This document shows, one piece after another, positions 48,595-57,481 of a stretch of DNA of 64,000 nt. The position numbers and the translations under genes were made by a program. Position 1 is the stretch's first letter, and every line of letters starts with the position of its first letter. The stretch spans positions 1-64,000 of the forward strand of contig NZ_PCPG01000004.1 in the NCBI RefSeq assembly GCF_002979655.1. Direction: 5' to 3'. This DNA comes from Microbacterium sp. MYb45. Its GTDB lineage: Bacteria; Actinomycetota; Actinomycetes; Actinomycetales; Microbacteriaceae. The notes beneath the pieces were generated by a model. That model was not told where the DNA came from, did no database searches, and was given only the letters and a program-made list of their open reading frames with translations.

Positions 48595-49533
48595 TCAGCC
48601 GATACCGAGTCGGAGGATGAAAAGTCCCGGGTAGACGGCGAACAACACCGACAGCGGGAGGATGAGGAAGACGAGCGGCAGCAGCATCAGGATCTCCTTG
48701 CGCCCTGCCTGTTCGATGAGCGTTCGCTTCGCGTCTTCCCGTGCGTCTCCCGCCTGCGCATGCAGCACGGCGGCGAGCGGTGCACCGTGCTCGAGGGCGG
48801 CGATCACCTGGTCGACGGCACGTGACAGCGCGGTCAGGTCGAGGCGTCTCGCCATCTCGGTCAGCGCATCGGCGAGCGGCGACCCGGTGCCGACCGCGAC
48901 CACGACGCCACGGAGCTCGCCGGTCAGCTCGCCGGAGCCGACAGCGGCCACACGACGCAGAGCATCGAGGAACCCCTCGCCTGCCGACAGGCACAGGGCC
49001 AGGAACTCCAGGGTCGTCGGAAGCTCATCGGTGAGACGCACGCGGCGCGCCTTGGCCCGTGCCGACAGCTGCAGATCGTACGCGGTCGCGGCGGCGGCGC
49101 CGCACAGCAACGGCATGACGCCTGTGGGAACGGACAGCCGTCCGGTCAGGGCGAGCACGATCAGAACGACGGCGCCGGCCCCGATGCCGGCGAGCGCCCA
49201 GCCCAACTGCCTGCCACGGAACGTCGCCGGCTCCATCGAAACACCGGCCTGGGAGAGCCGCCGCCGAAGCACCTCTCCGCCTCCGAGTATGCGCTCGAAC
49301 ACGTCCCGCAGCCCGCCCCACAGAGTTCGGGCGTTCGCGGGCAGTGTGCCCGCGAGCGGGAGAACACCCCGTGGGAGGTCCTCATCCGGGACCACCTCTC
49401 GCACGTAGGGGCCGATCCGCACGCTCAGTGAAGCGGCCCGCCAGCGCGGGAGGCCGGCGAGGATGCTCAGCACCCCGACGGCGAAGCCGCCACCGACGAG
49501 AACGGCACAGGCGAGGGCCGAGAACCCGCTCAC
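48595..49533 (-). CDS. tadC: Type II secretion F family protein TadC
   Basis: 312 aa from GTG 49533 in a 4-bp overlap with tadB. Membrane platform protein: helices near the N-terminus (5-28) and 155-185, a cytoplasmic T2SSF domain with ELPTTLEFLALCLSAGEGFLDALRRVA, and a C-terminal helix. Shares its role with TadB. Confidence 0.85.
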   Translation of the reverse strand: MSGFSALACAVLVGGGFAVGVLSILAGLPRWRAASLSVRIGPYVREVVPDEDLPRGVLPLAGTLPANARTLWGGLRDVFERILGGGEVLRRRLSQAGVSMEPATFRGRQLGWALAGIGAGAVVLIVLALTGRLSVPTGVMPLLCGAAAATAYDLQLSARAKARRVRLTDELPTTLEFLALCLSAGEGFLDALRRVAAVGSGELTGELRGVVVAVGTGSPLADALTEMARRLDLTALSRAVDQVIAALEHGAPLAAVLHAQAGDAREDAKRTLIEQAGRKEILMLLPLVFLILPLSVLFAVYPGLFILRLGIG

Positions 49534-50387
49534 CCGAACCACCGCCGAGGTTCCGGGAGCCGCCCGATGCGGACCATGATCTGGAAGGCGATGACCGAGA
49601 CCCCCGCACCGACGCAGATGACGATCACGCCTTCCGGTGTGCCGTACGCCGATGCCCCTTCCGGCCGCATGACGAGCAGGCTGAGGATGACCCACGGCGC
49701 GATCGCGCCGAGGACGGCTGCGCCACGAATCCACGACTGTCGCGCCTCGACCTCTCCGCGTAGCGCGGCATCTGCCCGCACGGAGGTGGAGAGCGCGCGG
49801 AGCACCCCGACCAGCTCGGTGCCGCCGACCTGACGCGCCATCCGCAGGGTCTCGACGATGCGATCGCCGATCGGGTCCGCCAACGACGTCTTCAGCCGAT
49901 CGAGGCTCGTCTCGAATCGACCGCTCGACTGCAGGTCTTTGGCGAACACGCCGAACGCGGGCCGCAGCATCGTGGGCGCGGACTCGGCCAGGCTCGCCAC
50001 GGCATCGGGGAGGGAGAGTCCGACGCGGATCGACGCGATCAGAAGGTCGCAGACGTCGGGCCACAGCTGCCGACGCAGCCGGCGCAGCCGCAGCCGCCTT
50101 CCGCGCAGGAACATGATCGGCGTCAAGGCTCCCGCCGACGCGGCGAGCAGCACGAGGATGGGGAGTCCGGTCAGCAGCCATGCGGTGGAGGCGGCGATGA
50201 GCCCGGCGGCCATGATCACGGCGATGAGCGCGCGCGCCGACAGACTGTCGAACCCCGCCTCGGCGTTCAAACGGATCAGTCGCGCCTTGGGGGCCGTCGG
50301 GGCGGCGTCCGGTCTCGGTGGCCACAGCCACGGAGACGCGCACAGGAGCACTCCGGCCGCGAGGACCGCCCCGAGGAGGAACGTCAC
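49530..50387 (-). CDS. tadB: Type II secretion F family protein TadB
   Basis: 285 aa from GTG 50387 overlapping tadA by 4 bp. Helices at both ends and around residues 60-90; the T2SSF signature is DVCDLLIASIRVGLSLPDAVASLAE. Forms the inner membrane base of the Tad system with TadC. Confidence 0.85.
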   Translation of the reverse strand: MTFLLGAVLAAGVLLCASPWLWPPRPDAAPTAPKARLIRLNAEAGFDSLSARALIAVIMAAGLIAASTAWLLTGLPILVLLAASAGALTPIMFLRGRRLRLRRLRRQLWPDVCDLLIASIRVGLSLPDAVASLAESAPTMLRPAFGVFAKDLQSSGRFETSLDRLKTSLADPIGDRIVETLRMARQVGGTELVGVLRALSTSVRADAALRGEVEARQSWIRGAAVLGAIAPWVILSLLVMRPEGASAYGTPEGVIVICVGAGVSVIAFQIMVRIGRLPEPRRWFG

Positions 50388-51526
50388 GACGCGACCTCGG
50401 CCTGATAGATCCGGGTGGTTCGGATGCGTCCGTCATCGACGTCGCCGGTGGGAGCGATGATCTCCTGCACCCGCCGTTCCCCGGCACGGTCGCGGACGCA
50501 GTGCACCACGAGATCGACCGACGCCGCGAGCGCAGGAGCGATGAATCCGCGATCGATGTTCCGGCCGGCCAGCAACGGCAGGATGCTCAGCTTCTCGAGC
50601 GCCTCCGTGGCGGAGCTCGCGTGTACGGTGCAGGCACCGGGGACGCCGGTGTTGAGCGCGAGCACCAGATCGAGCGCCTCGGCGTCGCGCACCTCACCGA
50701 CCACCAGCCGATCCGGCCGCATGCGCAGCGCTTCTTTGACCAGACGGCGCAGAGTGATCTCGCCTGTGCCTTCCAGGCTGGCCTGACGCCCTTGGAGCGC
50801 GACGAGGTCGGGGCCGTCGACGGCCAGCTCGAAGGTCTCCTCGACCGTCACGATGCGCTGCGACCCGGCACACGAGTCCAGCAGCGCCCCGAGCACGGTC
50901 GTCTTGCCGGCATGCGTCGCTCCTGAGACGATCACACTGCGACCGTCGTGCATCGCGCCCCGCAAGGTCTCCGCGACGGTGGCGGGCATCATGCCCTGAC
51001 GTGTCAATGCCTCGAGCGACCGGTACTTCGGCAGGAACTTGCGGATGTTGACGGCCCACGACCCTCGCACGACATCGGCGATGGCCACGTGCAGACGCGA
51101 GCCGTCGGGCAGCGACGCGTCAACGAACGGCTGACTGATGTCCACACGTCGTCCAGTGGACTGCAGCATCCGTTCGACGAGATCGCGCACCGCGATCTCG
51201 TCGAGTCGCAGCCGGGTCCGTTCCGCTACGCCCTCACGAGCCACGTGCACGTGGCCGGAGCCGTTCAGCCAGATCTCCTCGACCACGGGATCGTCGAGTA
51301 GGGGCTGCAGCGCCCCGAACCCGCTGAGGGATGCCAGCACCTCGCGGACGCACGCCGCTTCGTCCTCGATCAGGGCGTCCCCGCGCGCGAGGGCGCGGTC
51401 GTCATGACGACGCACCTCCGCGTGAGTGATCCGCCACGCCGAGTCCGGATCGACGGTGGGATCGATCCCCTCGGATCGGAGACGCATCCGCACACGTTCG
51501 GCGACAAGGGCGGAAGGATGACTCAC
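50384..51526 (-). CDS. tadA: Tad/CpaF secretion ATPase
   Basis: 380 aa. Hexameric ATPase that powers pilus assembly. N-terminal domain 1-110, then a RecA-like core: Walker A SGATHAGKTTVLGAL, Asp box TVEETFEL, Walker B RLVVGEVRDAEALDLVLALNTG and His box CTVHASSATEALEKL. Promoterless gap upstream holds a DnaA box (51566). Most relatives have a CpaE/Ssd-like gene before it; not seen here. Confidence 0.93.
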   Translation of the reverse strand: MSHPSALVAERVRMRLRSEGIDPTVDPDSAWRITHAEVRRHDDRALARGDALIEDEAACVREVLASLSGFGALQPLLDDPVVEEIWLNGSGHVHVAREGVAERTRLRLDEIAVRDLVERMLQSTGRRVDISQPFVDASLPDGSRLHVAIADVVRGSWAVNIRKFLPKYRSLEALTRQGMMPATVAETLRGAMHDGRSVIVSGATHAGKTTVLGALLDSCAGSQRIVTVEETFELAVDGPDLVALQGRQASLEGTGEITLRRLVKEALRMRPDRLVVGEVRDAEALDLVLALNTGVPGACTVHASSATEALEKLSILPLLAGRNIDRGFIAPALAASVDLVVHCVRDRAGERRVQEIIAPTGDVDDGRIRTTRIYQAEVAS

Positions 51527-51565
51527 CCCGGCATCCTCGCAACAATCCGCCGGGCGGGTCCGAAG

Positions 51566-51574
51566 TTATCCACA
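51566..51574 (+). promoter_or_regulatory. Lone perfect DnaA box upstream of tadA
   Basis: TTATCCACA, preceded by G, in the 189-bp gap between tadA and the repeat-peptide gene. Single copy, no AT-rich cluster beside it. Confidence 0.5.
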
Positions 51575-51715
51575 GCCATCTTGGGGACCGCCGGGAGCGC
51601 CGCCTCAGCACGACCCTCACCACATCCGTCGCCGTCGCGCAAGGGAGCAGACACCGTGGCCGCACCCTGCTCGACTCGGCGATGCATGACGTGATTTCAG
51701 CGAAAGGACACCGAC

Positions 51716-51931
51716 ATGACCGAGACCACTCCGTCCCCGTCGAACCCCGACGAGCCCTCTCCGCTCTTCCCCGATGAGCCGCTCGCCCCCAACCCGGAAG
51801 AGCCACTGGCCCCAAACCCCCAAGAGCCGCTGGCGCCGAACCCTCAGGAGCCGCTGGCGCCCAACCCCGAAGAACCTCTCGCGCCGAACCCGTCGGAGCC
51901 CGGCATCCCTCCCTCGGCTCCTCACGCGTGA
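51716..51931 (+). CDS. Small acidic Pro-rich octapeptide-repeat protein
   Basis: 71 aa, preceded by GAAAGGACACCGAC (SD at useful spacing). Starts MTETTPSPSNPDEPS, then five tandem units EPLAPNPx (x = E, Q, Q, E, S; residues 21-60) and ends PGIPPSAPHA. No signal peptide, no helix-forming part, no domain known. The repeat varies at DNA level (silent changes), so protein sequence is conserved. Stands between tadA and tRNA-Leu, reading away from tadA. Confidence 0.65.
   Translation: MTETTPSPSNPDEPSPLFPDEPLAPNPEEPLAPNPQEPLAPNPQEPLAPNPEEPLAPNPSEPGIPPSAPHA
51776..51895 (+). repeat. Five 24-bp units coding EPLAPNPx
   Basis: Units start at 51776, 51800, 51824, 51848 and 51872. Third-position changes between units are mostly silent. 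Confidence 0.9.
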
Positions 51932-52016
51932 GGCGCGGCCCGTCGGTCGGCGGGGGCGAACTGCGGGCTGATCCCCAGACACGCGGTTTCAGCGGTCAGT
52001 AGACTGATTCCACCGC

Positions 52017-52098
52017 GCGGGAGTGGTGGAATTGGCAGACACGCAGGATTTAGGTTCCTGTGCCCCAGGGCGTGTGGGTTCAAGTCCCACCTTCCGCA
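52017..52098 (+). tRNA. tRNA-Leu (anticodon UAG)
   Basis: 82 nt. Acceptor GCGGGAG with CTTCCGC, G-rich D arm TGGTGGAATTGGCAGACA in part, anticodon stem CAGGA/TCCTG with loop TTTAGGT (anticodon TAG, reads CUA and, by wobble, other CUN), a long variable arm and a T loop GGGTTCAAGTCCC. CCA is not encoded. TAGACT upstream at about 52000 may be the -10. Confidence 0.97.
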
Positions 52099-52182
52099 CG
52101 AGAGACGACGGCGGCCATCTCAGGCCGCCACGACATCGCTCTGTTCTACCGCCGACCAATCACGACCGACGGGACTCCCCCA

Positions 52183-52959
52183 GTGCTCGAAACCATGCTG
52201 CACGCGCCGACCGCTCTCATCCCCTGGCTCGACCCCCAGACGATCATCGGCGCGGCCGGGCCGTGGGCACTTCTCGTCGTGTGCTTCATCATCTTCGCCG
52301 AGACGGGTCTGCTGGTCGGGTTCTTGCTTCCCGGCGACACGCTGCTCATCATCGCGGGCCTGCTCACGCACACCAGCAACGTGTTCGGCGTGAACATCTG
52401 GGTCGTCTCGCTCCTGATCGCCCTCTCGGCGTTCATCGGCGGCGAAGTCGGCTATCTGATCGGCCACAAGGGCGGCCCGGCGATCTTCGAGCGCAAGGAA
52501 TCGGGGCTCTTCAGCAAGAAGAACGTGGAGCGGACGAACGCGTTCTTCGAGCGCTTCGGCGGTCTCACGGTCATCCTGGCGCGCTTCGTCCCGATCGTGC
52601 GCACCTTCGCCCCGGTCGCAGCGGGCGTCGGACACATGCCGTGGCGTCGATACTCGCTGTACAACTTCATCGGCGCCATGATCTGGGGCTTCGGCCTCAC
52701 GATGGTCGGCTACCTGATCGCCTACATCCCGTGGGTGCGCGCTCTCGTCGTCGAGTACATCGACGTGATCCTGCTGATCGCGGTCGGCGGCACCGCTCTG
52801 GTTACGCTCTGGCACTACTTCTCCGAGCGCCACAAGGCGAAGAAGGCTGCAGCGGCCGGTGAAGACGTCGTGACGGATGCCGAAGAGGCGCAGGAGCTCG
52901 TCCTGGACGCCGACGTGTTCGACCGCGCGCCCGACCTGGACGGCGACGGCAAGCACTGA
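52183..52959 (+). CDS. DedA family membrane protein
   Basis: 258 aa from GTG 52183; ATG 52195 is the alternative. SNARE-associated/DedA domain: FIIFAETGLLVGFLLPGDTLLI near the N-terminus, then EVGYLIGHKGG, FFERFGGLTVILARFVPIVRTFAPVAAGVG in part, and about six helices. DedA proteins act in envelope lipid turnover (undecaprenyl-phosphate or phospholipid flipping). Acidic C-terminal tail. Confidence 0.9.
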   Translation: MLETMLHAPTALIPWLDPQTIIGAAGPWALLVVCFIIFAETGLLVGFLLPGDTLLIIAGLLTHTSNVFGVNIWVVSLLIALSAFIGGEVGYLIGHKGGPAIFERKESGLFSKKNVERTNAFFERFGGLTVILARFVPIVRTFAPVAAGVGHMPWRRYSLYNFIGAMIWGFGLTMVGYLIAYIPWVRALVVEYIDVILLIAVGGTALVTLWHYFSERHKAKKAAAAGEDVVTDAEEAQELVLDADVFDRAPDLDGDGKH

Positions 52960-52991
52960 GTTCCCGGCGCCGTCACCGCGGCGCCGACCTC

Positions 52992-53801
52992 TCAGCCCGC
53001 GTTCTTGGCGCGTTCCTCCTTGGTGCGCGCGACGCTGGCGCGGAGCGCCTCCATCAAGTCGATGACCTCGCCGCCCTCGGCTGCCTTCTCGGCTTCGCCG
53101 AAGGTCTCTGCCACGTCGAATGTGTCGCCTGCCTCGATCTTCGCGTCGATGAGGGTGCGCAGCTCCTTCTGGTACTCGTCCACGAACTCCTCGGGATCGA
53201 AATCGGCCGAGTAGCTGTCGACGAGCGATGCCGAGAGTTCGAGCTCCTTCTTCGAGATCCGCACGTCCTCGTCCAGCGCGGGGAACTCGGCTTCGCGCAC
53301 CTCGTCGGCCCACAGGAGCGTCTGCAGCACGAGCACCTTGCCCCGCACGCGGAGCGCCGCCAGCCTCGTCTTCTGTCGTAGCGTGAACCGCACGATCGCG
53401 GTGCGGTCGGTCTGCTCCAGGGTCTTCCGCAGCAGAACGTACGCCTTGGGAGACTTCGAGTCGGGCTCGAGGTAGTACGGCTTGTCGAGCGTGAGCAGAT
53501 CGACCTGGTCGGACGGGACGAACTCGACCACGTCGATCTCCCGGCTCTTCTCCGCAGGGAGGGCTGCGAGGTCGTCCTTGGTGAGCACGACGGTCTGCCC
53601 CTCCTCGACGTAGGCGCGGTCGATGTCGGCGTATGCCACCGTCTCACCGCACACCTCGCAGGTGCGCTGGTAGCGGATGCGCCCGCCGTCCTTCTCGTGC
53701 ACCTGATGCAGCGGCACGTCGTGGTCCTCGGTCGCGGAGTACACCTTGACCGGCACGTTCACGAGGCCGAACGTCAGCGCGCCCTTCCAGATCGTTCTCA
53801 T
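52992..53801 (-). CDS. ku: Ku protein of non-homologous end joining
   Basis: 269 aa from ATG 53801 (MRTIWKGALTFGLVNVPV, the family start). Homodimer that rings DNA ends and recruits LigD. Seen: a Cys-x2-Cys near residue 50 (RTCEVCGETV), YLEPDSKSPKAYVLLRKTL, and a Lys/Glu-rich C-terminal extension (RTKEERAKN). Divergent from ligD across 58 bp, so both share a control region. Confidence 0.96.
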   Translation of the reverse strand: MRTIWKGALTFGLVNVPVKVYSATEDHDVPLHQVHEKDGGRIRYQRTCEVCGETVAYADIDRAYVEEGQTVVLTKDDLAALPAEKSREIDVVEFVPSDQVDLLTLDKPYYLEPDSKSPKAYVLLRKTLEQTDRTAIVRFTLRQKTRLAALRVRGKVLVLQTLLWADEVREAEFPALDEDVRISKKELELSASLVDSYSADFDPEEFVDEYQKELRTLIDAKIEAGDTFDVAETFGEAEKAAEGGEVIDLMEALRASVARTKEERAKNAG

Positions 53802-53859
53802 GTGACCAGTGAACACCAGCCGACACCGTCGCGGCCAGACCCTTGACTACGCTGGCTGC

Positions 53860-55836
53860 ATGGTCGGACAGGGGCAGGTCGTGCAGGTCGGCGGCCGTCG
53901 TCTGCGCGTGACGAACCTCGACAAGGTCGTGTACCCCGAGACCGGCACCACCAAGGGTGAGGTCATCGCCTATTACAGCACGATCGCCCCCCTCCTCCTT
54001 CCTCTGCTGGACGGTCGTCCGGTGACCCGCAAGCGCTGGGTGGACGGAGTCGGAACCGCGGATGCTCCGGCCGATGCGTTCTTCACGAAGCAGCTCGAAC
54101 CCGGGGCGCCCGAGTGGATTCCGCGGCAGGCGATCCAGCATTCCGACGGCACGAAGGAGTATCCGCTGGTCGAGGACGTGCCCACCCTGGTGTGGCTCGC
54201 CCAGGTCGCGGCGATCGAACTGCACGTGCCGCAATGGCGCTTCGCCCCGGACGGGCTGCCCGGTCGCCCCGATCGTCTCGTCCTCGATCTCGATCCCGGG
54301 CCCGGGGTGGGTCTTGCGCAGTGCGCCGAGGTCGCCCGGTTCGCCCGCGTCATCCTGACCGACATGGGACTCGATCCGTTCCCTGTGACGAGCGGGAGCA
54401 AGGGCATCCACCTGTACGCGGCTCTGCCGGGCGAGCAGACCAGCGACGAGATCTCCGCCGTCGTGAAGGAGCTCGCGCGCCTGATCGAGAACGATCACCC
54501 CGACCTCGCCACCAGCGTCATGTCGAAGGCAGTGCGCGGGGGGAAGGTCTTCCTCGACTGGAGCCAGAACAACGGCAAGAAGACGACCATCTCGCCCTAC
54601 TCCCTTCGTGGTCGCGCACGCCCCTGGGTCGCCGCCCCTCGCACCTGGGAGGAGCTCGACGACCCCGCCCTGGCGCAGCTCGACTTCGAACAGGTTCTGG
54701 ACAGGTCGGCTTCGGGCATGGATCCTCTCGCGAGCCTTCGACCCCTCGCCATCGAGTCGACGCCGACGCCGCCGCCCGCGGCGACGACATCGCCGCGTCG
54801 ATCTTCGCGCCATCCGCGTAGCGGACCGATCCCGGCGACCGACAGCACCGCCGCCACGCTCGCACCGATGCTCGCGGAGAACGGCACGCCCGGAGTCGCG
54901 CGCGCGCTGAGCGACCCCTCTTGGGTCGAGGTGAAGTGGGACGGCATCCGCGCGATGGGCACGTGGGCGGACGGGCGGATGCTGCTGCACGCACGTCGCG
55001 GCACCGATATCACCGCCCGCTACCCCGAACTGACAGCGGATGGTGCGCCGTTCCTCCCGGTCACGGACGCCGTCGTGGACGGGGAGATCGTGGCGTTCGA
55101 CGGCCACGGGCGACCGAGCTTCTCGCTGCTGCAGAACCGCATGCACCTCACGCGGCCGCGTGAGATCGAGCGTGAGGTCATCCGCACGCCGATCGTCTAC
55201 ATGCTGTTCGATCTGCTGCGCCTCGACGGTCATGACCTCACCGGAATGCCGCTGCGGGAAAGGCGCACACTGCTCGAAGACGTGATCGCCGACCTCGACG
55301 CTCCCGTCCAGCTCCCGCCGGTCTTCGACGACGTCGACGCTGCCCTGGCCGCGAGCCGGGAGTTCGGACTCGAAGGGGTCGTGGTCAAGGATCCGCAGTC
55401 CCGCTATCGCCCGGGGCAACGAAGCCCGTCCTGGCTGAAACTCAAGCACACGCGCATGCAGGAGGCCGTGATCGTCGGCATCCGCCCGGGGAAGGGGGAT
55501 CGGGAGAGCACCCTCGGCTCGCTGCTGCTCGCGGTGCCGGAGCCTGCTGACGGTGTCGACGGACCGCCACGGCTCCGTTACGTCGGACGCGTGGGCTCCG
55601 GGTTCACGGACCGTATCCTGCGCGACCTCCTCACGCGACTGGAGCCGCTGCGCGTGAAGACCGCTCCCCTCGACGGCGTGCCGGCCCCCGATGCGTCCGA
55701 TGCGCTCTGGGTGCGTCCTGAGCTCGTCGGCGAGGTGGAGTTCGCGAACTGGACCCCGGACGGAGTGCTCCGTCACGCACGGTGGCGCGGACTGCGCCCG
55801 GACAAAGAGCCGGACGACATCGTCGTGGAGGTCTGA
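53860..55836 (+). CDS. ligD: LigD: polymerase domain plus ATP-dependent DNA ligase domain
   Basis: 658 aa from ATG 53860. Residues 1-300 are the polymerase/primase domain (NLDKVVYPETGTTKGEVI, LVLDLDPGPGVGLAQ, VTSGSKGIHLYAAL, DWSQNNGKKTT). A Pro/Ser-rich linker (305-345) leads to the ligase domain (350-655): nucleotidyl-Lys in VEVKWDGIRA, DGEIVAFD, FDLLRLDGHDL, EGVVVKDPQSRY, WLKLKH. The 3'-phosphoesterase (PE) domain of mycobacterial LigD is missing. Partner of Ku. Confidence 0.95.
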   Translation: MVGQGQVVQVGGRRLRVTNLDKVVYPETGTTKGEVIAYYSTIAPLLLPLLDGRPVTRKRWVDGVGTADAPADAFFTKQLEPGAPEWIPRQAIQHSDGTKEYPLVEDVPTLVWLAQVAAIELHVPQWRFAPDGLPGRPDRLVLDLDPGPGVGLAQCAEVARFARVILTDMGLDPFPVTSGSKGIHLYAALPGEQTSDEISAVVKELARLIENDHPDLATSVMSKAVRGGKVFLDWSQNNGKKTTISPYSLRGRARPWVAAPRTWEELDDPALAQLDFEQVLDRSASGMDPLASLRPLAIESTPTPPPAATTSPRRSSRHPRSGPIPATDSTAATLAPMLAENGTPGVARALSDPSWVEVKWDGIRAMGTWADGRMLLHARRGTDITARYPELTADGAPFLPVTDAVVDGEIVAFDGHGRPSFSLLQNRMHLTRPREIEREVIRTPIVYMLFDLLRLDGHDLTGMPLRERRTLLEDVIADLDAPVQLPPVFDDVDAALAASREFGLEGVVVKDPQSRYRPGQRSPSWLKLKHTRMQEAVIVGIRPGKGDRESTLGSLLLAVPEPADGVDGPPRLRYVGRVGSGFTDRILRDLLTRLEPLRVKTAPLDGVPAPDASDALWVRPELVGEVEFANWTPDGVLRHARWRGLRPDKEPDDIVVEV

Positions 55837-55858
55837 CCAACTCGCTCGTCACGGCGGC

Positions 55859-56779
55859 TCAGGCGTGATGCGGTTCGCAGTCGGACTGCTCGGCCGGCTC
55901 GATCTGGAACGTCGAGTGCGCGACATCGAAGTGATCGGCAAGACACGCCTGCATGTCGGAGAGCAGCTGCGTCGACCGTCCGTCGGCGAGCAACTGCGGA
56001 TCGACGCTCACGTGGGCCGTGAAGACCGGGGCGCCTCGGGTCAGCTGCCAGACGTGGACGTCATGCACGCCGATGACACCCGCATAGCCGAGCAGGTGCG
56101 TCCGTATGTCGCTGACAGCGGTCCCCTTCGGCGCGGACTCGGCGAGGACCGAGAAGACCTCGCGCAGGAGCGTGATCGCCCGCGGGAGGATCATCGCGGC
56201 GATGAAGAGCGAGGCGATGGCGTCCGCCGGCATCCATCCGGTGAGGAGGATGACGATGGCCGCGACGATGACAGCCGCCGATCCGATCAGGTCGCCCATC
56301 ACCTCGAGATATGCGCCGCGCACGTTGATGCTCGTCCGCTGCGCGCGGCTCAGCAGCCACATCGAGATGGCGTTCGCGAACAGGCCGACCACGGCGACGA
56401 CCAGCATGAGCCCGCCGGCGACCTCGACCTCGCCCGGGTTCACGAGCCGCCCGATTCCCTCGACGGCGACCCAGGTCGCCAGGGCGATCAGGATCACGGC
56501 GTTGATCAGCGCCCCGAACACCTCGGCGCGCTGATAGCCGAAGGTGCGCCGGTCATCGGCCGGGCGTGCCGCCACCGTCGCCGCGATCAGCGCGATCACG
56601 AGGGCGGACGCATCCGTGAACATGTGGGCGGCGTCCGCGAGGAGCGCGAGCGATCCGGTCAGGATCGCACCGACGACCTGCACGACCATCACGGTCGCGG
56701 TGAGCGACAACGAGATCGCCAGCAGGCGTCGACTACTGGCTGAACGAATGCCGCCGGCGGCGGGTGCGTGATCGTGCAT
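55859..56779 (-). CDS. Cation diffusion facilitator (CDF) metal exporter
   Basis: 306 aa. Six helices and a C-terminal cytoplasmic metallochaperone-like domain. First metal site HxxxD is in DAAHMFTDA; the second site that is usually HxxxD reads ExxxD here (YLEVMGDLIGS), so metal choice is uncertain. His-rich ends (MHDH, EPHHA). Opposes ligD; a candidate metal box lies upstream at 56837. Confidence 0.9.
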   Translation of the reverse strand: MHDHAPAAGGIRSASSRRLLAISLSLTATVMVVQVVGAILTGSLALLADAAHMFTDASALVIALIAATVAARPADDRRTFGYQRAEVFGALINAVILIALATWVAVEGIGRLVNPGEVEVAGGLMLVVAVVGLFANAISMWLLSRAQRTSINVRGAYLEVMGDLIGSAAVIVAAIVILLTGWMPADAIASLFIAAMILPRAITLLREVFSVLAESAPKGTAVSDIRTHLLGYAGVIGVHDVHVWQLTRGAPVFTAHVSVDPQLLADGRSTQLLSDMQACLADHFDVAHSTFQIEPAEQSDCEPHHA

Positions 56780-56799
56780 GCCCCCAGGCTAGACCGGGA

Positions 56800-56820
56800 A
56801 ACCGGGCCGGAAGCCCGGTT
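56800..56820 (-). terminator. Hairpin after rdgB
   Basis: AACCGGGC (56800-56807) and GCCCGGTT (56813-56820), 8-bp stem, between rdgB stop and the CDF start. The CDF promoter must lie in this or further up, so it could also sit in the CDF leader. Confidence 0.6.
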
Positions 56821-56836
56821 CCGACTAGTCGGGAAG

Positions 56837-56852
56837 GGTAACGATTCTCACC
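56837..56852. promoter_or_regulatory. Candidate metal-responsive (Zur/Fur-like) box before the CDF gene
   Basis: GGTAACGATTCTCACC: an imperfect palindrome with GGT/ACC ends and a TGAGAATCGTT core on the other strand, 58 bp upstream of the CDF start. Confidence 0.3.
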
Positions 56853-56885
56853 GTCATCTGCGGTTCGCTGAAGGACCGTGCGACG

Positions 56886-57479
56886 TCAGAGCGCGCCGAG
56901 CAGCGGCAGCAGTTCGGCGAAAGCGCGGGCCCGATGCGACTGCGACTGCTTCTCGTCCGCGGAGAAGCCGCCCACGGTCCGCTCCTGCCCTTCCGGCTGA
57001 CCGTCGGGGATGAAGATCGGGTCGTATCCGAAGCCGCCGTCGCCCGACGACGCGTGCGCGAGGCGCCCAGGCCAGCGCCCCTCCACGACATGCTCGCGTC
57101 CATCCGGCAGAACCAGAGCGATCGTCGAGGTGAAGTGCGCGGCCCGGTGCGGGTCAGCGATATCGCGCAGCTGGTCGAGCAGCAGCTCGAGGTTGGCCGA
57201 AGCATCCTTCTTCTGTCCTGCCCAGTAGGCGGAGAAGACTCCGGGAGAGCCGCCGAGCACGTCGACGCAGATCCCGGAGTCGTCAGCCAGGGCAGCGAGT
57301 CCGGTGTGCGCGGACGCCGCCCGCGCCTTGATCAGCGCGTTCTCGGCGAAGGTGACTCCGTCTTCGACCGGTTCGGGTCCGTCGTAGCCGACGACCTCGA
57401 GGTCAGGACGCGCCTGCGCCACGATCTGCTGGAACTCCGCGACCTTGTGGGCGTTGTGGGTCGCGAGGACGACCTGCAT
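56886..57479 (-). CDS. rdgB: Non-canonical purine NTP pyrophosphatase (RdgB/HAM1)
   Basis: 197 aa from ATG 57479 (MQVVLATHNAHKVAEF). Removes ITP, dITP and XTP. Seen: THNAHKVAE, FAENALIKARAAS, ADDSGICVDVLGG, GFGYDPIFIPDG, ERTVGGFSADEKQSQSHRARA in part. Starts 3 bp past the rph stop. Confidence 0.96.
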   Translation of the reverse strand: MQVVLATHNAHKVAEFQQIVAQARPDLEVVGYDGPEPVEDGVTFAENALIKARAASAHTGLAALADDSGICVDVLGGSPGVFSAYWAGQKKDASANLELLLDQLRDIADPHRAAHFTSTIALVLPDGREHVVEGRWPGRLAHASSGDGGFGYDPIFIPDGQPEGQERTVGGFSADEKQSQSHRARAFAELLPLLGAL

Positions 57480-57481
57480 CG

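Noticed and set aside
51566..51574. Replication origin
   Set aside because: Only one DnaA box, no dnaA/dnaN genes, no AT-rich unwinding region.
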